Source: Aaosphaeria pasadenensis
Taxonomy: Eukaryota > Ascomycota > Dothideomycetes > Pleosporales
DNA: 64,000 bases
Assembly (NCBI GenBank): GCA_022813625.1
Contig: JAKLMB010000023.1
Span: 310,001 to 374,000 of the forward strand
Direction of reading: 5' to 3'
Of the stretch, positions 35,407 to 47,488 are shown one piece after another. Numbering within the stretch: position 1 is the stretch's first letter; each line of letters starts with the position of its first letter. Under the pieces are notes generated by a model that saw only the letters and a list, made by a program, of their open reading frames with translations, was not told the origin of the DNA and ran no database searches. The position numbers and the translations under genes are program-made.

Positions 35407-37926
35407 TCAGTAAGGACTGTTGACAATGTCGTTCCTTCCAAGATAGCTTCCTCGGACGGTGCTTCGACGACCTGCGCCCACTCTCGATGGGGTGGCAATG
35501 CTTTCGCGGGTTGGCCTCTGGAGAGCTCGCTTAGCGACCATTTCGACCTCGTTGGGTAGGGCGACGATGAGATTCTTGTCCGATCCGAATTTGAAGTTGT
35601 CGGATTTGACTTCTTCGGCGTAGCGCTTGATGCTGTAGGGATCCTTTCGGTTGGCCAAGAGCTTCTTCATGCTCCAAGTAACGATGAACGGACCCGTCGC
35701 GGTGATGATCGTTGTCTCCGTGTCATCTATACCAGTGTTGAACTTGGCTGGAGTGAACGATATCGGAGCTTTGGTCTCGTGCTGGAATTGTGCAACGTGG
35801 CTAGGCGTCAGGGCAAGGCGACGAGGTACTGGCTTGTCGTCCTTTGCGAATGCTTTCTCGAATCCTAGTCTGCCATCGTTCTTTCCGCCCTTCTGCAAAG
35901 CATCAATGAGGAGGAGGTATGTACGTGTCGTAGCCAACACCCATCTGCCATCCGCCGAAACATCCATTCCAATGATAGGATCACCCAAGGCTGGGATGAG
36001 TGTCTTTGCATTGATTCCGAGACGGTCAAAGAGACGGATATCTCCCTTTTCTGAGGAGACAGCAATGTGACCTTTTTGGGTGGTAGCTGCAGCAGAGAAC
36101 GCGTTCTTGGTGACATATTGCTTGAGCTGATCGTCGACCAATTTGTTCCCAGATACACGAGGATCGATACGGTAGAGAGCGTTGCCAGAAAGACCCAAGA
36201 AGGTTTGCTCGCCCGTCATTTGGGCATATTTCTATGTTCAAGTCAGCGTTATGTCTCCCTACTCTAGAGGAAAGAGTAGTACTTACGTTCTCTGGAGCAA
36301 AAATCTTCACTGGAATATCATCGTGGACCTTCCACTCATCCACCACCTTACCAGTCTCAAGGTCCATGCGGTACAAGTTGTTAGGATCATCCGCATGCTG
36401 CATGATGAGATTCTGATCTTCGGCGTGCAACATAACCTTGTTGGGGTTGAAAGCCTTGCCTTTTGGTGTCTTGACGTTGGAAATGGTGGTCGAGAACTGC
36501 AGCTGGTTGTCTGCGGTATGCTTGAATACTCCAATCTTATTTCCACGAACGACAAATGACCTGTCGTGTTTGTAACCGACAGCAAGCTGTGAGTTGACAC
36601 CACCATCCTTCTCTTGACCTTCAGTGTCGTCATCGGACTCATCTTCGTCGTAATGCTCGCTGCGGTTATCCTCTGACTCTTCTTCTTCTGATTCTTCCTC
36701 CTCCTCCTCTTCCTCTTCCTCGTAGTCAGGCGCATCTTCCATGGTCAGATCCTGGAAAGCTTCAAGTACATATTCACGATCGGTGTCCTTTGCCTTTCCC
36801 CATTTCACCTGGTTGAGATGTTCCCAAAGCGCCTGCATGACTCCATTCTGGAATCCCTCGAGCTCTTCTTGTTCCTTGAAACGAAGGAGCCATGAATAGG
36901 CCGAACCATCGTCCAGATAGTGATTGAAGATGAAGGACTTGAATTCATAGTTGAAAACGGGATTGATGTCCTCAACGATGGGTTGACCCAACCATTCCCG
37001 ATCTTCGCCTACTATGTGCAGCCAGTATTCCCAGTTGCCGATCTCCGTGACCGTAGCCTTGACGTTGGCATCTTGTAGGATAAAGGTACCTGATGGGAAG
37101 TCGAAGAGGTGGAGCTCAGCACTTGTCTCAGCCAGCGTACCCAAAGCCTGGGGCTGGGCAGCCGAAGGAGGGGCCGTAGTGGGATCTTCAGCCTGGGGAA
37201 CTGGTCCCTTGCCAGCAGCCTTCTTTGCCATATTCTCCTTTGTCGTGTTGGGAAACAATTGTTCGGCAACAGGGGCAGCTTCGGGCTGTTTGCTTATCGG
37301 GCTGTCGATAGGGCTTGCGTCTGGAATAGGTTCTTCAAAGTAGGCCAAAGCCTCCAAGTCTTCCTCGGTTGCGTGTTCGTGGCTCCTGCGGAACTTCCTC
37401 TCGTACTGGCACTGCAGGGCGACCCTCGAGAACAAGATAGCAGTTTCTGGCTTGATCGAAGCGTCGCAGACAAACTCCCAAAGATCGCCTACGTCACCGC
37501 TGAGGTCGCGCCACGCGAAGATCTTCTCGCCGGTCTGTCGGACGTCGGTGCGGAATCCAATCTCCTCGTCGAGCAGGAATGTTTTCTCGTCCTTCTCTCC
37601 ACCAAGAGCGTCGATATCGGCGTCCTCTGCACCTTCTTCCGCGAGTAGGTCTTCCTCGCCTTCCTCGTAGGCTCGCTGGACAACAAGCTGGTATTGGAAC
37701 TCCTGCCCTGTGCGACGGATGGTGGCAGCGGCGTCCTTGAAGATAAGTTCAGAATAGCCTTTGACCGATCGAGGACGGACGAGGTAGAGCTGGCCTTGCG
37801 AGATTTCGACGAGAGATTCCTTTGAGCTGTCTCCGAAGACGAATTTACTGACTAGACAAGGGTGTTAGAGATGCTTATGACGGAGCGGGGGAGGGGCAAA
37901 ACAATACAGTTGCGAAGCATAAACAT
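35407..37926 (-). CDS. vid27: VID27-family protein (cytoplasmic WD40-like protein)
   Basis: Three exons (37908-37926, 36287-37851, 35407-36231 in plus coordinates) give 802 residues, close to the 782 of yeast Vid27. The first coding exon is only 19 nt and joins in phase 1 to give a start reading M-F-M-L-R-N-F-S-K-F-V-F-G-D. The N-terminal part and the central PH-like region (W-E-Y-W-L-H-I-V) are followed by an acidic tract of about 30 Glu/Asp/Ser residues (near nt 36650-36735). The C-terminus is a beta-propeller-like VID27 domain with a conserved F-L-G-L-S-G-N and D-V-S-A-D-G-R-W-V-L-A-T-T-R-T-Y-L-L. Yeast VID27 was found in screens for vacuole-dependent degradation of fructose-1,6-bisphosphatase; its biochemical role is unclear. 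Introns are 56 and 55 nt. Confidence 0.93.
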
Positions 37927-38391
37927 GTTGCGGGAATGCGGCACAGGTTTGTACTCGGGACAAACAGCTGTCCGGGAGGGGTTTTCAGATGTTGGAGCGC
38001 AGTGCGCGCAGCGTCTCAAAAGAAAACAAGTTTGTATGGGCAAGGCAGCAGACCAGAATCTCGTTCAAGGTGCACCACACACAAACATGCCTCGTTGCAT
38101 CATGCCAAGGCTCGCTTAGATCCCTGATGATGTGGCGTTTATTCTGAACCACGTGATCAGGCGACATAGCTCAGATACGATCAAAAGGTTGAGTGGGAGA
38201 GCAGATATCGCACTGTGAAAATGCTTCCAAATTTACACTATAGATTTGGCTATTCGTAAAGTTATGTCTCCATTTATATCACTGTAGAGGATGTGTGGCA
38301 AAGCGTATGTTTGCTTCGCATTCATCATCGTCGACCAATGCCGTCTATCTATCGCCTGCTAATAAAACTAACACCGACCCTACGAGAGTTC
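37927..38391. other. Short intergenic region, VID27 promoter and AP-1 beta 3' end
   Basis: The 465 bp between two co-directional minus-strand genes contain no ORF of note. They must carry the VID27 promoter and the adaptin 3' untranslated region. Confidence 0.6.
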
Positions 38392-40972
38392 TCAAAACAG
38401 ATCAAGAAGATCCTGATTACTCTTTTGAGCCTTTTGCCCACTGAGTTGCTGGCTTGCAGGAGGCGGTTGGCTTGCGCCTCCGACGTTGAGACCTGCAAAC
38501 CCACCGAGAATATCATCGTTGGACATTTGGGCAGCTGGCGCCCCACCGCCGCTGTTGCCTCCGTCACCAAACAATCCCATCAGATCATCCATGTTAGATT
38601 GTGCTTGAGCAGTAGTAGCCGGAGATTCAACGCGCTGTGGTGTACCGGCGAGGCCCTCCAACCCGGACTGGCCTGTGGATGGTTGTTTCTGTAATGATGC
38701 GGGAGCGGCGCCGTCGAAATCGATGTCCAACAGATTCTCCACATTCGACTGCTGGGGAGCCTGTCCGCTGGCAAGAGCGGCGGCAGCTGCGGCAATAGGG
38801 TTTTCGCGGGCGTTCTCTTCTTGTTCCCTTTATGATAGTTAGTCATGCACACAGCGGTGAAATAGAGAAAGACATACTCGATAGCGGCTTTTTGCATAGC
38901 CTCCGCGCCAAACCGTCCTTGTCCAAGGAACGCCTCCGGAGGTTTGTGGTATACAGACGCGAGTGTCGAGAGTTCCGTGAGTAATTGCTCTAGCAGAGCA
39001 GGTGGCAGCGAATGAATAGTAGATGTGATCGGAGGCTTGTCGGAAAGAACGATATTCTGCAGGCCGTCAGCATGTTGTTATAGATTTCACGCAGAATGCT
39101 CACCTTTGCAACTTGAGGGTCACTTGACAGCAAGCGCCAGTAGACGTATGCTCGGTCGCGAATATCGGGGTTGTCGTTCTCCGCTGTCGCTGCTTGCAAA
39201 ACCTTCTGAACCAGGCCCTGTGACTGGTCTGGTTTCTTCAAGAATAATTTCACCACTGCGGTCAGGATTTGCAGTTGTGTCTGGGCAAAGTTAGTAAGAT
39301 TTCGATACGGTGTATTAATGACCTTACCTGAGTGAACTCTTCGGCAAACGCATCCACGAAACCTGAAAGGATCTCTCCCGCATTCTCAATCTTCTCTGCA
39401 TACTCTCCAACGATCCAAATCAGAGAAGAACGGGCGTTGGGCTCATCGAGCTCGTCTATGCACTGGCAGAGCGTCGGTATTATACCCTCATATCCAGGGT
39501 ACCTTCGGAAGATATCTTTGATGACGACTATGGCCTCCTGCACCACATAGTTGACCTTGGTGTTGATCAGATCAAGAAGTGTGTTGACACACTTCTCGCT
39601 GGCACTCTCGATCTTGATGGCGACCTGGCCGATTGCCTTGACGGCGCGCCTAACGAAATCCATGTCGACTTCCATAGCATACTCCTTCAATTCGGCGAGT
39701 AGTTGATCGACATTCTTGTCGTTGGCTATTCGGACCATGATCTCGAGTTTTTGGAGTTTAAGGTATGGCGGGTCGTTGTATTTGCAGAAGAATACTCTCA
39801 TCTCCTTACTGAGGATATCGGCTTGTTTCTGGAGAAGAAGGTCGATGTTCTTTAGGGCGACGTATTGAACCTCCGGCTGCGATGATACAAGCGTCACTGG
39901 ACACATTAGCGGGAACAAATAAGAGATTGTCCATGGTAATTACCTAGAGGTGGTGCCATTTTCTTCGAGTATGATTTGGCCAATTCCGGAGAGATACTTC
40001 TCATGTGGAGGAACACAACTTTGACGGCAGCCAAAACGACGCTAGGGTTTACGTGTTGGAATTGTGGAGAAACTCTCTCGCAAATGTGCTCTGCCTCTTT
40101 GACATCCGCAGCCTTGTAATCCGCCAACGTTGTCAATATAGTGACACGCCCCCATTCTGTGCATTCGTTGAGCGCCATCAACATCTTCTTCAGAGTTGTC
40201 GGGTTGATCTTGAAAGCCTTCGTCTCAGGTGCCGTCTCGTTGATCTCCACTAGCGCTGTAACGCAGTTTGCGACGACCATTGGGTTTGGATCTCCAATCA
40301 TTTCCTGGAGTTGCTCCAAGAAGCCGTTTTCGAGACACATCTGAGGATTGAGGTCGAAAAGTTTCGCTACGCAGAGCGCTGCGGTTTTCCGAACGTAGGG
40401 AGATTCGTCGCGTAAAGTCTTCCGTAATGGTTCCTCCATATAATCTACCATTTTATCCACCCTGATGCAGCCCATGGTCCGTATAGCGAGTGCGCGAATT
40501 AGAGGATTCGGGTCTTCTGAGTCCTGTACGAATGTGTTGACCGCTAGAATGCAAAGGTCCGGGTGAGATTTGGCATAATTCCTATGTCAAAGTTAGCAAA
40601 GCTACCTTTTCTTAATGAGAAAAACAACGTACATAAGATACAGGTACACCAGCTTCTTCTGATCGAGATCTCCGGTTGCGATGTTCTTGAGGACGTCGGG
40701 GAAAAGAGCCGATACATCTTTTCCGAGGGTCATAGACATGATCGTCTTCTGGATGGCTTCCTTCCTATTGTAATCTCAGTATATACACTCCTTGTATTTC
40801 GGGCGAGCGTGCTGACCGTTCGTATGCATATTGAGACCTAGATAAGTGATTAGTTTCACTGTGCCTTGTAAATCCATCTGCCAGCGGTATCTTACACCAA
40901 GCCTGCTCTCAATTCAAAAGTCTCTCCTTTCTTCGGCACCGCAAAGGCACCCCTAATTCTGTTGACCGCCAT
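38392..40972 (-). CDS. apl2: AP-1 type clathrin adaptor beta subunit (beta-adaptin)
   Basis: Eight exons (40896-40972, 40817-40837, 40633-40764, 39944-40581, 39328-39896, 39104-39280, 38878-39056, 38392-38827) join in frame to 742 residues. The N-terminal trunk is typical beta-adaptin: G-C-I-R-V-D-K-M-V-D-Y, E-P-L-R-K-T-L-R-D-E-S-P-Y-V-R-K-T-A, D-P-N-P-M-V-V-A-N and a V-Q-Y-V-A-L-K-N-I block. After about residue 590 comes an unstructured hinge with clathrin-box-like L-L-D-I-D and a C-terminal D-L-L-D-L-F; there is no appendage (ear) domain, as in yeast Apl2 (726 residues). The protein should act at the trans-Golgi/endosome in clathrin-coated vesicle formation. AP-2 beta is the alternative; size and hinge favour AP-1. 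Exon 2 is a 21-nt microexon, and four introns are only 47-50 nt. Confidence 0.9.
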
Positions 40973-41991
40973 CTCTACGTTTCAATAGTAGAGGCGACGA
41001 CCGTGGCCGGGCCCCTCATGCACTCAAATAATCGTGTTCGTGGCAACAATCGCTTTCGTGAGACAGTCGGTGGCGGCGCAAGGATTCCTTGAGCTTCTAG
41101 CGTTTCTGTAGGTACTCGGATAGATCTCGAAGGACAGTAGACTGCGCAGCCTAGGGGAGCGTGCTGGTGGGGGACGGAGTGTTTGTCGACGTTGGAATTA
41201 GCGGAGCCTGGACTTGACCCTTGTCCGAGATGGCGAGCGGAGCGTCCGAGCTCAGATCAATCATGAGCTAGTTTTAAATGGAAGCTAGACATAACCTTCC
41301 GACCACGTCCTTCAAAACCAACGTAGATGCGCACCAAGTCAGGAAAATGGTGAGTATTTTTGTTGCCCAAACTCGATATAGAGATACTGAGTCTTGTTAG
41401 CCGTCTAATCTTCCAAATTTGAGACGTCTTTTCGTAGAAGCTCGTTCGGACGCGGAGGAGAGCTCTTATTCGAGGAATGCTGTAAGTAGTGGAAGGTTTT
41501 GATATCGAGGGTTATTGACCATTTCGAAGTTCTACAACCTTGTCCTTTTCATTACATCGGTTGCGGTGTATAGCCTTGTTGCCCAGCGTATGAGCTCTAA
41601 CAAGGTCTTGAGGTAGCAAGTGGAAGAGTCACTGTGCTAAGCTGGAGGCCTTGGTTCTCATACTGCTTGCACAAGTCCAACCTTTCAAGAAAATCGATTC
41701 GATAGCTTTGTCATGAGAAGTCCTCCGTCGAAATCGCAAGCAAAGTACGAGAGTTCGACTGGAGATACGGACATGCTCACTTTGCACGATGGCGGCACAC
41801 CGGCCCAGTTGAACCTAAAATGATGAACCTGAGATGAATCACGTTAATGAGCGCACGAGTTACGATCAAGATGTTTGTCAGTAGAAGCGAGAACGTCGAA
41901 ACATCTTATAGATGAATCTGCTCGCAGAATCAATGGGTATTATGGTAGATTATCTCCTATGGGTATGCGGGGTTTGATGGATACAGAATTG
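40973..41991. other. Intergenic region upstream of the adaptin gene
   Basis: About 1 kb between the adaptin start and the stop of the next minus-strand gene. A plus-strand ATG at 41328-41330 followed by a perfect GTGAGT donor at 41351 was examined, but it gives no convincing spliced product. I see nothing else. Confidence 0.5.
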
Positions 41992-43264
41992 CTAGTCAGA
42001 ATCGTCAACGATATCAGAATCAGATCCACCAGATCCATCGCTATCGTCTTTTCCACTGTCCGCATCATTAACGCTGCTATCGTCTTCACTCTCGTCCTGG
42101 TCATCTTCAACATCATCATCATCGCTGTCGATTTGACGTTGCATGACGATGGGTTTGGCCGCTTGAGCTGCTCGTCGCCGCGGCCGACCCCCGGTTCCAG
42201 AGTCTGCTGCTTGTCCCCAAGACTGCTCGCCCATCTGGATATCTTCGAGGTCCTTAGCGAACTCTCGGTCTTCTTTGATCTTGGCTGCCTTCTCGTTGGA
42301 GTATTTGCCTTCCATTCCAGCATCCGACAGCATGGCTTTCAGATGTTTGATCTTTTCTCGACTGGTATCACACTTCGAAAGTTCCTTAGACCATACCTTG
42401 CGAATACCACATTTTACGAGCCAGCTTTGTAGCCTCTTTATCTCTGCCTCGTCGGGGCCTTCATCTTTTGTCGCTTTGGCTCGGGGTTTCGCAGCCTTGG
42501 AGTCTTTTCCTTTAGATCCCTTGGCGACCTTTTTCTCTGGTGCCTTGCTCTTCTTCTTCTTGGGAGATTCGTCTATTAGACTCGACATTTCACTCTCGGA
42601 CACATCGTCAGGTATGGCGTTTGATTTCTTGGCTACCGGTGGTTCTTCATCGCTCTCCTCTTGTTTCCCTGGTTTCGCTTTACTTTTGGGTATATCATCC
42701 TCTTCCTCTGAATCTTCTGCAACAACTTTTGTGCGCCGAACTGATTTCTTGGGTGAGGCCTCCTCAGAATCCGAGGGAGCTTCTGACAGCGCCTCTTCAG
42801 ATTCGTCGTCTGACGCCACCGTCTTTGTCTTCTTCACAACCTTCTTCACAGGCGCTGCTGCCTTTCTCTTGACACCTCTAGGAGATTCGGTGGATGGCTT
42901 GGACTTTTTGGGCGCCGGCGCAGGTTTGGCTTTGGGTTTCGCGGCCTTCTTGGGGGTAGGAACTGGCTCGGGGCTTTGCTCGTCGAATTTACTCTGACTT
43001 GTGTCAATTCTCAAAATCCATGCAAAAGGGGAAAACAATACTTACGACTGCTGCATGGATTATATCATGACTTTTCTGCTTCCACTTCTGGTCGTCCTTG
43101 AAGAAACCTGCGGACAATCCCAAATCAGCCTCGGCGCGCGTTCGGACGCGTTTAACTGTTAGTTCCTCCACTTTACCCTCATCGAAGAGGGCCTTTACAA
43201 CGCCTTGAAGCGCGCGCGATATGGAGGCATCCGTAGGACGACCCGATGGTTCTGAATCTGACAT
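41992..43264 (-). CDS. HIRIP3-like histone-chaperone candidate with N-terminal DEK_C-like domain
   Basis: Two exons (43046-43264, 41992-42993; 52-nt intron ending GTCAG) encode 406 residues. Residues 5-73 resemble a DEK C-terminal (winged-helix-like) domain, ending in W-K-Q-K-S-H-D-I-I-H-A-A. A long Lys/Pro/Ser/Glu-rich disordered middle has several basic nuclear-localisation-like clusters. Residues of about 257-325 (K-R-L-Q-S-W-L-V-K-C-G-I-R-K-V-W, then G-M-E-G-K-Y-S) resemble the conserved region of HIRIP3. Next come a G-G-R-P-R-R-R-A motif and a very acidic C-terminal tail of about 45 residues, of the sort that binds H2A-H2B. Family members in fungi are often labelled 'transcriptional regulator'. 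The nuclear chromatin role is inferred. The start chosen is the only in-frame ATG just before the DEK_C-like domain; the longer open frame upstream has no similarity. Confidence 0.75.
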
Positions 43265-44740
43265 GTCTGACTTGAGCTGGCGCGGCGGTACGGGGCGTGA
43301 CGCGGAATGCGAAGCAAGCTCTAGCAAATACCAGAAGGTGGAAGCTCCAGACTCACGCTGGAAGCTTCGCGCTGGTTGGTCCGGTCGGTCAGCTCCACCC
43401 AATCAGCCTCCGTGAATAGAATCACATGACCATCCTTCATTTTGACGTTAGTAGATTCTACAGAATATCACAAGCAAGGCAGAGGGTATAAGAGGCATAG
43501 AAATAGATTTCTCCAGTCGGGTTACAGTTGTCATAGAGTACATGGACGTGCTAGTCTAGGTACCTAAGTACACAGTAGGAGTTGCACGCCTGGTGGCAGG
43601 GTTTATATATTAATACTCAGTCAGCCTCAAGAATCAAAACTCAATTCCTACTGTTACACTAGATCACATCAAATCGCGTGCATCACCTGCTATGCTTGTT
43701 GCCCCGAGCCCGTACCTGAATCAAACCCTTTACCTGTACCTGTGCTCCGTAACTCTGACCTCGATTTGAACCTTGGACCTTGAAGCGATTTCCTTGGACA
43801 AGCAACTGAGTAATTCTTACATCTTACTGATGGTGATGTTGCGGCGCTTGTTGGTCTGTGAGCCCCGCCGACGTCACTGGAAATTCGTGCCTGGCTGGCC
43901 CCAAAGTGTTAACTACGGTCTACGGTCTACGGTCAACCCTACCTTAGGTACCGTACCATACTGTGTACACTGGTACAGGCTACGAGTACGGTAGACAATT
44001 CCGCACCCCTCTCCTTCAATCTCTCTCACTCACCAATTCTTTCTCTAAAACCTGCAGCTCTCAGATCTGTCCCTATTACGGCCCAGTCCGCTCTAACGTG
44101 GGTTCTATTATTGTTGATTTTTACTTGCTTCTGCAGGTATTACCTGTCTCTCGTTGGTGCTGCTCTCAAACTCCGCAAGCCCACGCCATTGCCATTGTCG
44201 TATACCCCAACACTTTTCTTTCCATTAGAAAAGTTCCTGCTACTTGGGTAAAACATACACGTATACCTCCCAGTTACCTTTCTTTCTTCTATTGCCGGCC
44301 TGTGCAATCCAATAGTCTATAACCATTCCTTATCCTGAGTTTAATCCAACTTTATAACCCTGGTCGCCAGTCTCCCTCCCGCTTCCGGTCTCACCAACTG
44401 TCGCAACCTTCAAGATTTACCCTGCACTGCGCACGAGTGGAGCTTCACCCTACGGTGACTTGTCATTCTTTCGTCACCTAATAATAATTGTTGAAAAACA
44501 CTCTCACCTCCGGATTCTTGATAACCTTTCACCGTTAACCTTCACATCCGCCTTCACGGATCTTCACCGTACGTGGATCATTCGTACGTCAACCTAGAAT
44601 TACTCCGCGTCGCTTTCCCTCACCATCTTAACCTTCCGCCCCACCAAAAGCTCCCCTCGATACTAGTCCCTAATCGCGCTGCCACCCTCAGTTGACAACA
44701 CCCCCGCAACAACAATCGCCATCACCCACTTGCCAGCACG
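43265..44740. promoter_or_regulatory. Divergent promoter region between the HIRIP3-like gene and tps1
   Basis: The 1.48 kb separates genes transcribed away from each other, so it holds both promoters. The tps1 side (about 43980-44740) is pyrimidine-rich, as usual for fungal 5' untranslated regions. A perfect 3 x 7-bp repeat lies at 43914-43934. CCCCT cores occur at 44006 and 44653, but five-base stress-element cores are expected by chance in this length. Confidence 0.5.
43914..43934. repeat. Perfect 3 x TACGGTC tandem repeat
   Basis: Three identical 7-bp units lie head to tail about 0.8 kb upstream of the tps1 start. The sequence just downstream is also rich in TACC/GGTA words. It could be a transcription-factor cluster or simple replication slippage. 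Confidence 0.85.
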
Positions 44741-46424
44741 ATGCCGGGCGATACCGCAGGAGAAGGCCGTCTTCTCCTCGTCTCGAATCGTCTCCCGATC
44801 ACCATCAAGAGATCTGATGAGGGAAAATATGACTTTTCTATGTCCTCGGGCGGACTTGTCAGCGGCTTGAGCGGCCTTTCAAAATCAACCACCTTCCAGT
44901 GGTACGGATGGCCTGGCTTGGAAGTGCCAGAGAATGAGATCGGAACACTCAAAGATCGCCTGAAGGAGGAGTACAATGCAGTACCAATCATGCTGGACGA
45001 TGAATTGGCCGATAGACACTACAACGGCTTCTCAAGTATGCCAACAGCAACATCTGCGATCGCATTTTACCAGCGTGCTAACAATCGCAACAGATTCAAT
45101 CCTCTGGCCCCTCTTTCACTATCACCCCGGTGAAATCACCTTCGACGAGTCTGCGTGGGAAGCGTACACCGAGGCAAACCGACTTTTCGCGAAGGCGATT
45201 GCGAAGGATGTACAAGACAACGATCTAGTCTGGGTACACGACTACCACCTCATGCTCCTACCCGCGATGCTTCGAGAGGAACTCGGCGAGTCGAGGAAGA
45301 ATGTCAAACTTGGATTCTTCCTCCACACCCCATTCCCAAGCTCCGAAATCTACCGCATTCTTCCTGTGCGAAACGAGATTCTGCTCGGAGTCTTGCATTG
45401 CGACTTGATCGGCTTTCACACCTACGATTACGCCCGCCATTTCTTGAGCAGCTGTTCCAGGATCCTGGGTCTTGCGACTACCCCGAATGGTGTCGAATTC
45501 CAAGGCAAGGTTATAACAGTCGGCGCTTTCCCAATCGGTATTGACCCTGAGAAATTCGATGAGGGTCTCAAGAAGCCCAAGGTCCAGGAACGCATTGCTA
45601 CCCTGGAGCGAAAATTCCAAGGTGTCAAGCTCATCGTCGGTGTGGACCGCCTCGACTACATCAAAGGTGTTCCCCAGAAACTCCACGCCCTGGAGGTGTT
45701 CTTGACAGAGCATCCAGAATGGATTGGCAAAGTCGTTCTTGTCCAGGTGGCGGTCCCCAGCCGTCAAGACGTGGAAGAATACCAGAACCTACGAGCTGTC
45801 GTTAACGAGCTTGTTGGCCGAATCAACGGCAAGTTCGGGACGATCGAGTTCATGCCTATTCATTTCATGCACAAGTCAGTCTCCTTTGATGAGCTCATTG
45901 CTCTCTACGCAGTATCGGATGTCTGCCTAGTTTCCTCAACCCGCGATGGAATGAATCTGGTGTCGTACGAGTACATCGCAACCCAAGAGCAGCGCCACGG
46001 CGTCATGATTCTCTCGGAGTTCACCGGAGCTGCCCAGAGTCTTAATGGAAGTCTGATTGTCAATCCATGGAATACAGAAGAGCTTGCAGATGCAATTCAC
46101 GACGCTGTCACCATGGGAGACGAACAGCGTCAATTGAACTACCAGAAGCTGGCCAAATACGTGAAGAAATACACCAGGTATGTTGTGAATGATCTCGAAC
46201 TACTAATAACACATGAATATTGACAATTACTGTTCAGTGCATGGTGGGGACAATCGTTCGTCACTGAACTGACCAGGATATCGGATCAAGCAGAGAAGAA
46301 ACTCAAGATCCGCCGCGGCTCCATCATCGACGCATCAGTGAGCACTCCTACGCTCGAGGACACTCAACTGCCACCCAAGCCTACGGCGCCAGCCGTCGTC
46401 GGCGAAAACTCCCAAACCCGCTAG
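44741..46424 (+). CDS. tps1: Alpha,alpha-trehalose-phosphate synthase (UDP-forming), GT20
   Basis: Exons 44741-45035, 45094-46177 and 46238-46424 give 521 residues, the normal size for a fungal Tps1. The enzyme makes trehalose-6-phosphate from UDP-glucose and glucose-6-phosphate in the cytoplasm and influences glycolytic control and stress tolerance. Visible GT20 hallmarks are V-S-N-R-L-P-I-T-I-K near the N-terminus, the first splice join giving N-G-F-S-N-S-I-L-W-P-L-F-H-Y, V-W-V-H-D-Y-H-L-M-L-L-P, H-T-P-F-P-S-S-E-I-Y-R, V-D-R-L-D-Y-I-K-G and R-D-G-M-N-L-V-S-Y-E-Y. There is no C-terminal phosphatase domain, so it is Tps1 and not Tps2. The second intron (46178-46237) joins to give S-A-W-W-G-Q-S-F-V. 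Confidence 0.97.
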
Positions 46425-47293
46425 GGTTAGGTAAGTGTGCGAAAATGTCCTTTCGATCACACATCACATCAGCATGAAGGAAGAGGCGTCATGGAGTATT
46501 TGTTTTCCCCCCTATGAGCGGCAGGTTATGGCATCATGTGCTGGCGTGGGTCATGGACGAGAAATTTAATAGACGGGCCAAAGCCACCGAATAGATATAT
46601 ATCCCCCTCTCTTCCTCAAAGACGATTAACGTCTTCCAATACTATACCTGAGTCTGCAATCAGACTACTACTTCATTGTTCTCTTCCCTTGAGATTTGTT
46701 TGTCCTGCAGTGTAACGTCCATCTCGTCAACATTGGCGTTCAGCCACGTTGAAATGTGTCTCAGCCAGCGCTATTGTTTGTTTCTACCTTCGGAAGCGCT
46801 GATTTCACCAGGCTGAGAGGCAGGGGCATAGGATGAATAATGGACTTGCGAAACGAGTCGTTTGTCGTGAGACAAACGCTCGAGGCAGCTAACTTTGTAA
46901 AAAGCAAGTTTTTAAAATGAAAGTTATGCTTAATAGGAGTACACTACGTTTTAAAAATAAGTTTGAGACATCACGATCTTCCCGAAGAGTCGAAAAATGT
47001 TAAGAAATGTCTTGACAAAGTGTGGGTTGCATACTCAAAATACGAACATACTATGTTCTCCAGTGTGTACTTGATGGACGGCTTGGCTGCAAGGGGGCCG
47101 ACTAGTGGTCTGTGAACCCTGATGCCTGCTCGCATCTGCAGCAGCTTCATGGGAATGATTCCCCATCCCCAAAAAGGTCTTAATAGCCGTCAGAGTCGCT
47201 GACATTCATTCATTGCACAACTGCAGGCCATCTTTTGTCTCTTGCAGTACAGCAGTCGCACCAGGCCCATATCGCCTTGCGACCCTCCTCTGG
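46425..47293. other. Intergenic region between tps1 and nma111
   Basis: About 0.87 kb containing the tps1 3' end and the nma111 promoter. The part around 46890-47060 is A/T-richer than its surroundings. I recognise no gene or repeat. Confidence 0.55.
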
Positions 47294-47488
47294 ATGCTTA
47301 GTCGTTGGTCGTCGTCATTGGTCGCTTTCAATAGCAGAAGTTTCGCGACACTCCGTTCACCTTCGCCATCACCACAGCGCAACCTCCTCCTCAACCTTTC
47401 ACGACCATCCTTCACTCCCCGACAGTACAAAACCAGTCTCTCACTCGGCGCATTTACCCGCCTCTACAGTACCACCCAAACCACGCCC
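47294..47488 (+). other. Putative mitochondrial targeting presequence of the NMA111 protein
   Basis: The 65 codons between the two in-frame ATGs contain no Asp or Glu, seven Arg and one Lys, and many Ser/Leu/Phe/Thr. They end with R-L-Y-S-T-T, which fits the R-X-Y/S cleavage motif of the mitochondrial processing peptidase. There is no stop anywhere in this frame from 47213. Whether the transcript includes the first ATG is unknown. Confidence 0.55.

Noticed and set aside
41328..41470. Short plus-strand ATG with a perfect GTGAGT donor, suggesting a tiny spliced gene
   Set aside because: Joining to either nearby acceptor gives an early stop, and the product matches no small protein I know.
44006..44657. 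CCCCT stress-response elements upstream of tps1
   Set aside because: Two 5-base cores in ~0.7 kb are what chance gives; no clustering.
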